From Bacillota bacterium (GTDB lineage Bacteria > Bacillota > Clostridia > Christensenellales > Borkfalkiaceae), in contig QAKE01000010.1 of the NCBI GenBank assembly GCA_003343995.1, forward strand, positions 1 through 54,620: 54,620 nucleotides of DNA, in the 5' to 3' direction. Of the stretch, positions 32,851-39,787 are shown piece by piece. The notes beneath the pieces are model-generated. The model was given only the letters and a program-made list of their open reading frames with translations, did not search any database and had not been told where the DNA came from. The stretch's first letter is position 1, and every line of letters starts with the position of its first letter. The position numbers and the translations under genes were made by a program.

Positions 32851-33288
32851 ATGAAGTACAAATTGAATTTCGAGCTCGTTCCCGACGGGTGCTGGCGCAG
32901 CAATCTGCGGGCGGTGTTAAGCCCCGCCGCGTGGAACGCGGTGCGCAAAACCGCGCTTGCCCGCGCGGGCGGGAAATGCGAGATTTGCGGCGCGCGGGGA
33001 CGGCTGGAGGCGCACGAGCGCTGGGAATACGACGAAGCGCGCGGCGTGCAAAAGCTCGCGGGAATTTCGGCGCTTTGCCGCCGCTGTCACGAAACGGCGC
33101 ATATCGGGCTTGCACAGCTGAAGGGGCGCGGGGAAGCCGCGGAGGACTGGTTTATGCAGGTGAACGGCGTTTCTTACGCGGAAATGCGCGCGGCGCTCGG
33201 CGCGGCAAACGAGGAGCATAAGCGCCGCAATCGGGTGCCGGAGTGGGCTTTGGATATCGATTTTTTGAAAGATTTTATAAAATTGTAA
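32851..33288 (+). CDS. HNH-nuclease-like zinc protein
   Basis: A 145-residue single-domain protein. CEICGARGRLEAHERWEYD and LCRRCHETAH together give the Cys-X2-Cys ... Glu-X-His ... Cys-X2-Cys-His arrangement of the HNH/zinc-knuckle fold, with EAHERWEYD close to the EvHHi-type catalytic strand. Small HNH proteins nick or cut DNA; here the His after Glu is present but the canonical Asn-His ending is altered (CHETAH), so activity is uncertain. GGAGG eight bases upstream of the ATG. It stands alone, with no toxin, methylase or phage genes beside it. Confidence 0.7.
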   Translation: MKYKLNFELVPDGCWRSNLRAVLSPAAWNAVRKTALARAGGKCEICGARGRLEAHERWEYDEARGVQKLAGISALCRRCHETAHIGLAQLKGRGEAAEDWFMQVNGVSYAEMRAALGAANEEHKRRNRVPEWALDIDFLKDFIKL

Positions 33289-33327
33289 AATTTTAGGGAC
33301 AATTTGTTTCTTTTTACCGCGCATAAT

Positions 33328-33356
33328 TTGACATAATCGTAGGCAAATGCTATATT
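33328..33356 (+). promoter_or_regulatory. Promoter of the sigma-factor cassette
   Basis: -35 TTGACA (33328-33333), 17-bp spacer, -10 TATATT (33351-33356). It leaves a leader of about 105 bases, which includes the palindrome GGGAATTCCC at 33404-33413. Confidence 0.78.
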
Positions 33357-33468
33357 TTCTATAGGTGTTTTATTTGCCGCAAAATCATTTACGAAAAAAC
33401 GGGGGGAATTCCCGAGTCCGTCATTTCAGAACGGGCGAAAAACGCATATGATAAAGGAAGGTTTGGAT

Positions 33469-34017
33469 ATGGTTTCCAATGAAAAACTGGACGGGATTAT
33501 CCGTCGTCTTGCCGAAGGCTCGAATGAGGCGAAAAGAGTATTTTATGAGGAAACGGCGAAATTGTTGCAAGCGATATCGAGATCCTATCTGAAAGACCAA
33601 GACGTTTCCGACGCGGTGCATGATTTTATGCTCGGCGCGCACATTAAAGCGAAGCGCTACCGCACGAACACGAACCCGCGTGCTTGGCTGATTAAAACTT
33701 ACTCGAATTTTTTGAAAAACAGAATTAAAAAGAACCAAAAGTATCGCTGCGAACCGCTGACGGAAAACATTTGCGCCACGCGGGCGGAAGATGATATCGA
33801 GAATGTGGATAGACGCGCCGACGTTTTCCTGATCATGCGGGGATTGAAGGCTTACGATAGATATTTGCTGATCAGCTATCATTGGGGCGGTCTTTCCTAT
33901 GCGGAAATCGGCATGCAGCTGCATAAGCCGAAAAGCACGATTCAATCTCAGTTGGAAAGAATTCACAAGAATTTAAGGAAAAAAGAGTTAAATCTTCGTA
34001 CGAAGGACGAATTTTAA
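33469..34017 (+). CDS. ECF-type sigma-70 family RNA polymerase sigma factor
   Basis: 182 residues with the two-domain ECF layout. Region 2 (about 20-90) contains YLKDQDVSDAVHDFMLGAHI and NPRAWLIKTYSNFLKNRIKK. Region 4 (about 120-172) contains GLKAYDRYLLISYHWGGLSY followed by AEIGMQLHKPKSTIQSQLER, the helix-turn-helix for the -35 element. An ATG 21 bases earlier is in frame, but AAAGGAAGG stands seven bases before MVSNEK, so that start is chosen. No neighbouring zinc anti-sigma (ZAS) domain is recognisable; the membrane protein at 34955 is the candidate partner. It is the first gene of the cassette extending to 35656 or 36403. Confidence 0.88.
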   Translation: MVSNEKLDGIIRRLAEGSNEAKRVFYEETAKLLQAISRSYLKDQDVSDAVHDFMLGAHIKAKRYRTNTNPRAWLIKTYSNFLKNRIKKNQKYRCEPLTENICATRAEDDIENVDRRADVFLIMRGLKAYDRYLLISYHWGGLSYAEIGMQLHKPKSTIQSQLERIHKNLRKKELNLRTKDEF

Positions 34018-34055
34018 TTGTTGTATAGGTAGAACAATTAAAAGGAGAAACTCAA

Positions 34056-34931
34056 ATGAAGAGTGGAACGAAGTGTAGGCAAGCGGTTGCGCTTGCCGTA
34101 TTGATGCTGTACGCGATTGCCGCCGTACCCTTGTTTTTATTGCGGCCGGAAACGGTGTTGGCGGACGAGGCGCGCTATTGCGCCGACGACGACATGTACG
34201 GCGGAGAGGGCGAGTCGGTAAACGACAATTATTACATTTATCACGATTATAAGGTGACGAGGGAAGATCATTCCCTCATGTCCGCGCCTACGTATAGCGG
34301 GATTGCGTTAAATCAAACAAATATCTGCGCGCCGGTGGCGGGGCTCAACGTGGCGGTGTATTACGACCGTTACTACCCCAACTTGATTCCGAATTTTGAA
34401 CCGGGTATGGTTTCAAGTGGTACATACAGATATTTTCCGGATATTGGTTGGTCGCAGACTGACGCGGCGGTCGCCGATCTGTACAGCATTATGAAGACGA
34501 ATCAAGGGGCGGCGGGCACCTCCAACAGCGATTTTAAAAACGGGTTGGTGCAGTTTTTCGGCAACCACGGCTATTCCATGTCGTACAGCAGTTTTTACGG
34601 CGGCAGCGCTACGGTGAATTTTTCCGCACTGACGGCGGCGGTCGATCAGGGCAAGGTCGGTTTAATTCTCTGCAGTCGGTATAATTTTGTGTATAATATC
34701 GGTAATTTAGACAACGGGACTACCACTTATATCGTTAAAACCGATTCCAATATCGGGCACATCATGATGGTTTACGGCTACATGGTGGTGGATTATTATC
34801 AAAACGGCGCCGTGTTCCAGACGGACACCTTCCTCTATGTTTCCAGCGGGTTCAGCTCCGGAAAACAGGGGTACGTGCTGCTCAACGACTATCTCTCAAT
34901 CGACGAGGCGTTGATCGTGAACGTGGCGTAA
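34056..34931 (+). CDS. Secreted C39-like cysteine-peptidase-fold protein
   Basis: A 291-residue exported protein: signal peptide to about residue 37 (LMLYAIAAVPLFLLRPETVLA), then an acidic, Tyr-rich stretch, then a papain-like fold. NQTNICAPVAGLNVAVYYDR fits the catalytic Cys motif of C39/C47-like families (Cys91), and NIGHIMMVYGYM fits the His motif (His235). DTFLYVSSGF with LNDYLSIDEALIV forms the typical terminal strands. The assignment rests on the motif pattern only. RBS AAAAGGAG. It follows the sigma gene by 38 bases and precedes the membrane protein gene by 23, so it is cotranscribed with both. It may be a regulated protease or a dead-fold sensor. Confidence 0.65.
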   Translation: MKSGTKCRQAVALAVLMLYAIAAVPLFLLRPETVLADEARYCADDDMYGGEGESVNDNYYIYHDYKVTREDHSLMSAPTYSGIALNQTNICAPVAGLNVAVYYDRYYPNLIPNFEPGMVSSGTYRYFPDIGWSQTDAAVADLYSIMKTNQGAAGTSNSDFKNGLVQFFGNHGYSMSYSSFYGGSATVNFSALTAAVDQGKVGLILCSRYNFVYNIGNLDNGTTTYIVKTDSNIGHIMMVYGYMVVDYYQNGAVFQTDTFLYVSSGFSSGKQGYVLLNDYLSIDEALIVNVA

Positions 34932-34954
34932 ATAAAATATTTACGGAGTAAACA

Positions 34955-35656
34955 ATGGACGGAAAAAGAGACATTATCGAGGAAATTATTCATCTGCCGG
35001 AAGGCGAAGTTGTCGACGAACATCTGATCGACGATATTTTATCGCAGCCGGAACAACCCGCGAAGAGAAAAAGCGACACCATCGTGCTTTCTCGCATGGC
35101 GTCTGGCATCGTCTCCGCGTTGATCGCCTTGCTGCTCGCGGCTGTCTTTTTCTGCATCTATTGGATCACCGCGGGCAAAATGCCGCCCGTCACGCCGAAC
35201 GACGAAAACCGTTATTTCGATTCTACCGAAATTTCTTATGAAAGCATCGAAGATATGCCGACGTTCATTCAAACTAACGGATTGAATGTCCATTATTTTA
35301 CGAATGAAATGGGAATGGGGCAAAATACCGCCGGATATTTATTGGAAAGCGGGGAATTGGTGTTTTTAAAACAGAAATTGGTTTTTATAGATTTTAGTTT
35401 GGGAATATTAGACGAAGTTCAATTAGGTGTCGTATTGTCAAACGATACTTTTCAGGATTTTGATTATTTCAATAAAATCAGTGACGAAACAAAGATTGAC
35501 GGGATTGACGTGATATTTGGGCAAGAAATTGTAAAAGATCAAGTAAACATCAAAGCAAAATTCGAGCACGAAGAGATTTCCTATTTTTTGGAAATCACCA
35601 CCGATAACGCGGAAGGCAAGCTCGAATTTTATATCAACACATTATTGGAACTATAA
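34955..35656 (+). CDS. Single-pass membrane protein, candidate anti-sigma partner
   Basis: 233 residues with a cytoplasmic N-terminus of about 48 residues (MDGKRDIIEEIIHLPEGEVV, acidic), one membrane helix (about 50-73), and an outside domain of 160 residues rich in beta structure. The layout (short inside domain, one helix, larger outside domain) equals that of membrane anti-sigma factors, but there is no HxxxCxxC motif and I see no sequence proof of sigma binding. From about 35250 to 35600 the base composition is more AT-rich than the genes around it. RBS GGAG. It ends before a bulged 15-bp hairpin at 35675-35712. Confidence 0.6.
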   Translation: MDGKRDIIEEIIHLPEGEVVDEHLIDDILSQPEQPAKRKSDTIVLSRMASGIVSALIALLLAAVFFCIYWITAGKMPPVTPNDENRYFDSTEISYESIEDMPTFIQTNGLNVHYFTNEMGMGQNTAGYLLESGELVFLKQKLVFIDFSLGILDEVQLGVVLSNDTFQDFDYFNKISDETKIDGIDVIFGQEIVKDQVNIKAKFEHEEISYFLEITTDNAEGKLEFYINTLLEL

Positions 35657-35674
35657 AAAATAAAAATAGAAAAC

Positions 35675-35712
35675 GTAAATAAGCGGCGCTTTGCCGCGCC
35701 GCTTACATTTAC
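35675..35712 (+). other. Long hairpin between the cassette and the following gene
   Basis: GTAAAT + AAGCGGCGC pair with GCGCCGCTT + ATTTAC, with a two-base bulge and a TTTGCC loop. No T run follows, so it is not a normal terminator. It could be a processing site or an attenuator that lowers expression of the gene at 35726. Confidence 0.65.
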
Positions 35713-35725
35713 TTAGGAGAAGAAT

Positions 35726-36403
35726 ATGAGGGCGTTTAACGAGCTCTTGATTTTTAAAAAAGATGAACCGACCGAAATTGCGGCGGTTATCGAGGTGGAC
35801 GATTCGCCGCGCAGTGAAATCGACAAGGGCAGCCATATTTTCAGCTATCCCGCAATGTTCGGCAACGGCAGGCTGATGCGTTGCGATAACGGCGAGTTCG
35901 GCGTATCCTTCGGACTGCTGCCGCATAGAAACATGAACGACGTGTGCGCGGAAGTGCGCGAAAACTCCGTGTCATACAAAAACGTGCTGGACGGGGTGGA
36001 CGTCGCAAGTTTTCCGACGGAAAAGGGCGTTCGTTTTCAGGTGACCTTAAACAAAAAGAGGTTCGAGCCCTGTCTGGTTTACTTTAAGCTGAATAAACTC
36101 GATTTTCTCGTTTCCGACGACGGGCTCGACATAGACCTTTTCAAAAAGGAAATCGACGGCAGAATGTTGACGGAAGAGGAGCGGTTTCAGCCGCATCTTC
36201 ACGCGATGACCGTGCGCTCGAGCAACGCTGAGGACCGCATGGGCGCGTTCAGCAGCCGCGGCGTTATGCATTATCTTTATATTTTCAACGACGAAGAGGT
36301 GGGCTTGTCCTTCCGCACGGGCACGCAGTGGTACAATTCTTATAAGCGGGAATTTCCCATAAAAATAAATTTTGAAATTTGTTTTGACGCCTGCGAAAAA
36401 TAA
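35726..36403 (+). CDS. Protein of unknown function downstream of the sigma cassette
   Basis: A 225-residue soluble, probably beta-rich protein without signal peptide or membrane helix. I recognise no family. The middle contains VSFGLLPHRNMNDVCAEVREN and FPTEKGVRFQVTLNKKRFEP, and the end GVMHYLYIFNDEEVGLSFRT. It begins with a good GGAGA site (spacing eight) but has no clear promoter, and follows the membrane protein gene after a hairpin. It could be an output of the cassette or an independent gene. An intrinsic terminator at 36478-36513 ends the unit. Confidence 0.6.
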   Translation: MRAFNELLIFKKDEPTEIAAVIEVDDSPRSEIDKGSHIFSYPAMFGNGRLMRCDNGEFGVSFGLLPHRNMNDVCAEVRENSVSYKNVLDGVDVASFPTEKGVRFQVTLNKKRFEPCLVYFKLNKLDFLVSDDGLDIDLFKKEIDGRMLTEEERFQPHLHAMTVRSSNAEDRMGAFSSRGVMHYLYIFNDEEVGLSFRTGTQWYNSYKREFPIKINFEICFDACEK

Positions 36404-36477
36404 AACCGCCGCGGGCGCGCGCCTGCGGAAATATAAAAAAAAGTTAAAACAAGGCATGCTTACCGCGTGTGCCTGCA

Positions 36478-36513
36478 AATCGGAGATAACCGTTCGCTAT
36501 CTCCGATTTTTTC
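36478..36513 (+). terminator. Terminator upstream of the polysaccharide control region
   Basis: A 12-bp stem AAATCGGAGATA / TATCTCCGATTT with a nine-base loop, followed by a T run. It isolates the sigma cassette from the control region. Confidence 0.9.
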
Positions 36514-36611
36514 TTTTTTACGGCAAAAAAATGCCTAAAATCGCAAAAAAGAGTAAATTTTACGCCGACGGACATACTACACCCGTATAAGTTTAAATTA
36601 CGGCAAATGTA

Positions 36612-36640
36612 TTGCAATATGAAAAATAATGTGGTATAAT
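36612..36640 (+). promoter_or_regulatory. Probable main promoter of the polysaccharide locus
   Basis: -35 TTGCAA (36612-36617), 17-bp spacer, -10 TATAAT (36635-36640). The -10 overlaps the first copy of the direct repeat. A transcript from here would have a leader of about 390 bases before the first gene. Confidence 0.75.
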
Positions 36641-36659
36641 ATGCCCTATAAGGAATGCG
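36637..36659 (+). repeat. 23-bp direct repeat, copy 1
   Basis: Begins TAATATGCCCTATAAGG and ends AATGCG; identical to 36789-36811. It overlaps the -10 of the promoter. Confidence 0.9.
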
Positions 36660-36698
36660 TTTATTGTGCAAATCGGCAGGGCATATTGTATCGCCGCG

Positions 36699-36736
36699 CC
36701 GAAATATCCGTAAATGTAAACGCTTACATATTTCGG
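36699..36736 (+). repeat. Bulged hairpin in the leader
   Basis: The outer arms CCGAAATAT and ATATTTCGG and the inner arms ATGTAA and TTACAT (ACGC loop) form one bulged stem-loop. Confidence 0.6.
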
Positions 36737-36788
36737 CTTGCGATATAATACACGCATGTTTGACGTTTGCGCGTTTTTGCTTGCGGGG

Positions 36789-36811
36789 TAATATGCCCTA
36801 TAAGGAATGCG
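36789..36811 (+). repeat. 23-bp direct repeat, copy 2
   Basis: Identical to 36637-36659 and 152 bases downstream. Like copy 1, its first bases TAATAT can serve as a -10, with a TTGCGC 16 bases upstream. Confidence 0.9.
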
Positions 36812-36940
36812 GTTATTACGGGGGCGGCGGCTCAGCCGCGGGCGGATTTCGGATATGCCCCGCGTTTTCAATTTGTATTCAATTTATTTATCATACAATA
36901 TCGGCACGCGCAAACTGCGCGCACAATTAAGGCGTTTTTC

Positions 36941-36982
36941 AATATGCCGCCGGCATATTCAGCCATATGGTTATATGGCTGA
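36941..36982 (+). repeat. Two adjoining palindromes
   Basis: AATATGCC-GCC-GGCATATT (36941-36959) is followed without gap by TCAGCCATAT-GGTT-ATATGGCTGA (36959-36982). Neither has a T tail, so they look like protein-binding sites or RNA elements rather than terminators. They end 56 bases before the first gene. Confidence 0.8.
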
Positions 36983-37038
36983 AATCCGTTTATCGGGTTA
37001 CATACGCGGCATGGCGTATACTTCAGGGTTTTTGTATT

Positions 37039-37719
37039 ATGTATAAGCATTTTTTCAAGAGATTTTTCGACATTCTGTTTTCTTTTTTGGGTTTGGTTTT
37101 ATGTCTGATCCCCTTTCTTATTTTGGCGATCGCCATAAAAATAGACTCCAAAGGACCGGTGTTTTTCACGCAGGAGCGGGTCGGAAAGCATAAAAAGATT
37201 TTCAAAATTCACAAATTCAGAACCATGCGCGTCGATACGCCGCACGATATGCCCACGCATTTATTAAAAAATCCCGACGAGTACATCACCCGCGTCGGGC
37301 GCTTTTTAAGGCAGATGAGCTTGGACGAACTGCCGCAGATTTGGGATATTTTCGTGGGAAAAATGAGCATGATCGGGCCGCGCCCCGCGCTTTGGAATCA
37401 GGACGATCTGGTCGCCGCGCGCGACGAATACGCCGATAAACGCGGCAAAACGGTAAACGATCTCCGCCCCGGTTTAACGGGCTGGGCGCAGGTGAACGGC
37501 AGGGACGAGCTGGAAATTTCCGAAAAGGCGAAGCTCGACGGGTATTATTTGCAGCATTTGAGTTTGTGGTTGGATATCAAGTGCTTTTTCCGCACGTTTA
37601 CTCACGTTTTAACGCGGAAAGGCGTGGTGGAAGGGGGAACGGGCGCGCTTGCGGACGAATGCGGCTGCGCGGAAGAGCCGCCCGCCGATCCCGAGGATAA
37701 AAAGGACGATCGCGAATGA
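37039..37719 (+). CDS. Initiating sugar-1-phosphate transferase (PglC/WcaJ family)
   Basis: A 226-residue monotopic membrane transferase that loads the first sugar phosphate onto undecaprenyl phosphate. The re-entrant helix RFFDILFSFLGLVLCLIPFL (about 6-30), GPVFFTQERVGK, FKIHKFRTM, SLDELPQIWDI, GPRPALW and LRPGLTGWAQVNGRD are the complete family signature. The short length shows PglC type (catalytic domain only). The ATG at MYKHFFKR is chosen; earlier in-frame starts lie in the palindrome region. A weak AGGG site precedes it. The sugar is probably a HexNAc or diNAc-bacillosamine type. Its last bases overlap the epimerase start as ATGA. Confidence 0.94.
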   Translation: MYKHFFKRFFDILFSFLGLVLCLIPFLILAIAIKIDSKGPVFFTQERVGKHKKIFKIHKFRTMRVDTPHDMPTHLLKNPDEYITRVGRFLRQMSLDELPQIWDIFVGKMSMIGPRPALWNQDDLVAARDEYADKRGKTVNDLRPGLTGWAQVNGRDELEISEKAKLDGYYLQHLSLWLDIKCFFRTFTHVLTRKGVVEGGTGALADECGCAEEPPADPEDKKDDRE

Positions 37720-38585
37720 AAAAAGTTTTGATTACGGGTGCGGACAGTTATATCGGCACGTCGTTCGAGCGATATATAAAAAATTATGCGGATATCGAAA
37801 CCGCAACGGCGGATATGCGCGGCGACGGATGGAAAACGATGGATTTTTCCCCTTTCGACGCGGTTTTTCACGTCGCGGGCATCGCCCATTCCGACAGCGG
37901 AAAGATTTCCGAGGAAAAGAAAAATCTGTATTATGCTGTCAATACCGATCTCGCCGTCGCCGCGGCAAAAAAAGCCAAAGCGGAGGGTGTGAAACAGTTC
38001 ATTTACATGAGCTCTTCCATCGTGTACGGCGCGAGCGCGCCCGTCGGCAAGGAAAAAATCATCACCGAAACCACGCCGCCGAATCCGGAAAATTGTTACG
38101 GAGACAGCAAGCTGCAGGCGGAAAAGGGGCTTATGCCGCTATCTTGCGATCGCTTTAAAATCGTCATTTTACGCCCCCCCGTCATATACGGAAAGGGGAG
38201 CAAGGGCAATTATCCCATGCTGGCGAAGTTCGCGAAAAAACTGCCGTTTTTTCCGAATATCGAAAATCGCCGTTCCATGCTGTACATCGAAAATTTCTGC
38301 GAATTTGTGCGGCTGATGGTAATCAACGAAGAAAGCGGCGTGTTTTTTCCGCAGAACGCGGAGTATTTTTCTACGACGGAATTGGTGCGCCTCGTCGCGC
38401 GCGCGCACGGGAAGAATATCCGCATAACGAAGTTTTTCAATCCGCTCGTTCGGTTTATCGGACTGTTTACGAAAAAGGTTAACAAGGCTTTCGGCAATTT
38501 TTGTTACGAACAGAGTTTAAGCGAATATAAGCAGGAATACCGCCTTGTGGGGAAAGAGGAGTCCGTGGAGCGGACGGAACGGTAA
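37716..38585 (+). CDS. NAD-dependent sugar epimerase/dehydratase (extended SDR)
   Basis: A 289-residue short-chain dehydrogenase of the extended type. The nucleotide site is GADSYIG (GxxxxxG, variant of GxxGxxG), the substrate strand is VFHVAGIAHSD, and the active site is YMSSSIVYG with YGDSKLQAEK (YxxxK). The protein is at the short end for UDP-sugar epimerases (usually 310-340). Members next to PglC-like transferases commonly act on a UDP-HexNAc (C4 epimerisation or reduction), but substrate is not readable. It overlaps the transferase gene by four bases. Confidence 0.85.
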   Translation: MKKVLITGADSYIGTSFERYIKNYADIETATADMRGDGWKTMDFSPFDAVFHVAGIAHSDSGKISEEKKNLYYAVNTDLAVAAAKKAKAEGVKQFIYMSSSIVYGASAPVGKEKIITETTPPNPENCYGDSKLQAEKGLMPLSCDRFKIVILRPPVIYGKGSKGNYPMLAKFAKKLPFFPNIENRRSMLYIENFCEFVRLMVINEESGVFFPQNAEYFSTTELVRLVARAHGKNIRITKFFNPLVRFIGLFTKKVNKAFGNFCYEQSLSEYKQEYRLVGKEESVERTER

Positions 38586-38589
38586 GCCG

Positions 38590-39783
38590 ATGAAGATTTT
38601 GGTATTTTCGCAATATTTTTATCCGGAATATTTCCGAGTGAACGCGCTTTGCGCCGACCTTGCCGCCCGCGGGCATGCCGTTACCGTCGTTACGGCGTAT
38701 CCGCAGTATCCGTTGGGAAAAATATACGACGGGTACGGTTTCGGCGTGCCCTATGAAAAGGTTTGGCGGGGCGTGAACGTCGTGCGGCTGAAGGTGCCGC
38801 CGCGGGGATCGAACGCCGTCGGACTTTTGAAAAACACCTTCGCCTACGTGCGGCAGGGGAAAAAGTGGGTAAAGCGGTGCAAGGAAAAGTTCGACGCGGT
38901 GTACGTGTTCGAGGTTTCTCCCGTCACCGTCGGCTTGCCCGCCGTGGCGTACGGAAAAAAGTTTCACGTTCCCGTGTTCTTCAACGTGCAGGATTTATGG
39001 CCGGAAAACGTGGAAGTCGTGATGGGCGTAAAGAACAAGGCGGTTTTGAAATTCATCGATAAAATCGTAGATAAAATATACGCGGGCAGCGATAAAATCT
39101 TATGCGCCTCCCGCAGTTTCGCCGAAAATATCGCGGCGCGCGGCGTGGATCGGGAAAAGCTCGTTTACTGGCCGCAGTTTCACGTAAAACCTGATTTTTC
39201 CGCGCTGAAAAAGCCGGAATGTTACGGCGAAAACGCTTTCAACGTCGTATTTGCCGGAAATATCGGCGACGCGCAGGGGCTCGATCTCCTCGCGGAAACG
39301 GCGGCGTTGATGAAAGAGGATAATATTTTTTTCACCGTCGCGGGCGACGGACGCGCGCGCGCGCGTCTGGAGGAAAAGATCGCCGATCTCGGCGTCGGGG
39401 ATAAAGTGCGCTTTGTCGGCAGGGTGAGCGAAGAGGAGGCGAACGCCTACGTGCATTACGCCGACTGCGCGTATCTTTCCTTTCAGGATAACAAACTGTT
39501 CGACATGACGCTGCCCGCGAAGATGCAAACCTATCTCGCGTGCGGCACGCCGGTGCTCGCCGCCGCGGGCGGAGAGAGCGCCGCCATCGTGCGGGAAGCG
39601 CAGTGCGGGCTCGTTGCGGAGCACCGGCCGGAAGCCGTCGCCGCCGCGCTGAGAAAGCTTGCGGCGTCCGATTTGACGGCGATGCGGCGCAACGCGGAAA
39701 ACTATTTTGCAGAGCATTTTACGGCGGACAAGCTGATCGGCGATTTGCTTAAAATGATGGAAAAAAAATACATTCGGAGATAA
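38590..39783 (+). CDS. WbuB-like glycosyltransferase family 4 protein
   Basis: A 397-residue GT-B fold transferase. MKILVFSQYFYPEYFRVNAL at the N-terminus, VFFNVQDLWPENVE in the acceptor domain and VFAGNIGDAQGLDLLAETAA, FVGRV, and the C-terminal nucleotide-sugar loop LPAKMQTYLACGTPVLA identify the WbuB-like GT4 group. WbuB proteins transfer N-acetyl-L-fucosamine, and the pathway for that donor is encoded by 48171-51507 in the same locus, so this is the best candidate for the L-FucNAc transferase. Starts four bases after the epimerase stop codon with a weak ribosome site. Confidence 0.88.
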   Translation: MKILVFSQYFYPEYFRVNALCADLAARGHAVTVVTAYPQYPLGKIYDGYGFGVPYEKVWRGVNVVRLKVPPRGSNAVGLLKNTFAYVRQGKKWVKRCKEKFDAVYVFEVSPVTVGLPAVAYGKKFHVPVFFNVQDLWPENVEVVMGVKNKAVLKFIDKIVDKIYAGSDKILCASRSFAENIAARGVDREKLVYWPQFHVKPDFSALKKPECYGENAFNVVFAGNIGDAQGLDLLAETAALMKEDNIFFTVAGDGRARARLEEKIADLGVGDKVRFVGRVSEEEANAYVHYADCAYLSFQDNKLFDMTLPAKMQTYLACGTPVLAAAGGESAAIVREAQCGLVAEHRPEAVAAALRKLAASDLTAMRRNAENYFAEHFTADKLIGDLLKMMEKKYIRR

Positions 39784-39787
39784 AAAA

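Larger units (their letters stand above)
36514..37038 (+). other. Gene-free control region of the polysaccharide locus
   Basis: About 525 bases with no convincing coding frame. It holds one good promoter (36612-36640), a 23-bp direct repeat in two copies, at least five copies of AATATGCC in both orientations, and several hairpins (36699-36736, 36827-36839, 36941-36959, 36959-36982). Nothing here resembles a tRNA or a known riboswitch. The position directly before the initiating sugar transferase suggests that it controls the whole locus through a DNA-binding protein, a structured leader, or both. Confidence 0.65.

Noticed and set aside
33404..33413. Palindrome GGGAATTCCC as a sigma-dependent operator
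   Set aside because: Ten bases, EcoRI-like and alone; too short to claim as a regulatory site.
36637..36811. The two 23-bp repeats as a CRISPR or as an integration duplication
   Set aside because: There are only two copies, the 129-base interval is not spacer-like, and no cas, integrase or tRNA gene is near. A regulatory role fits better.
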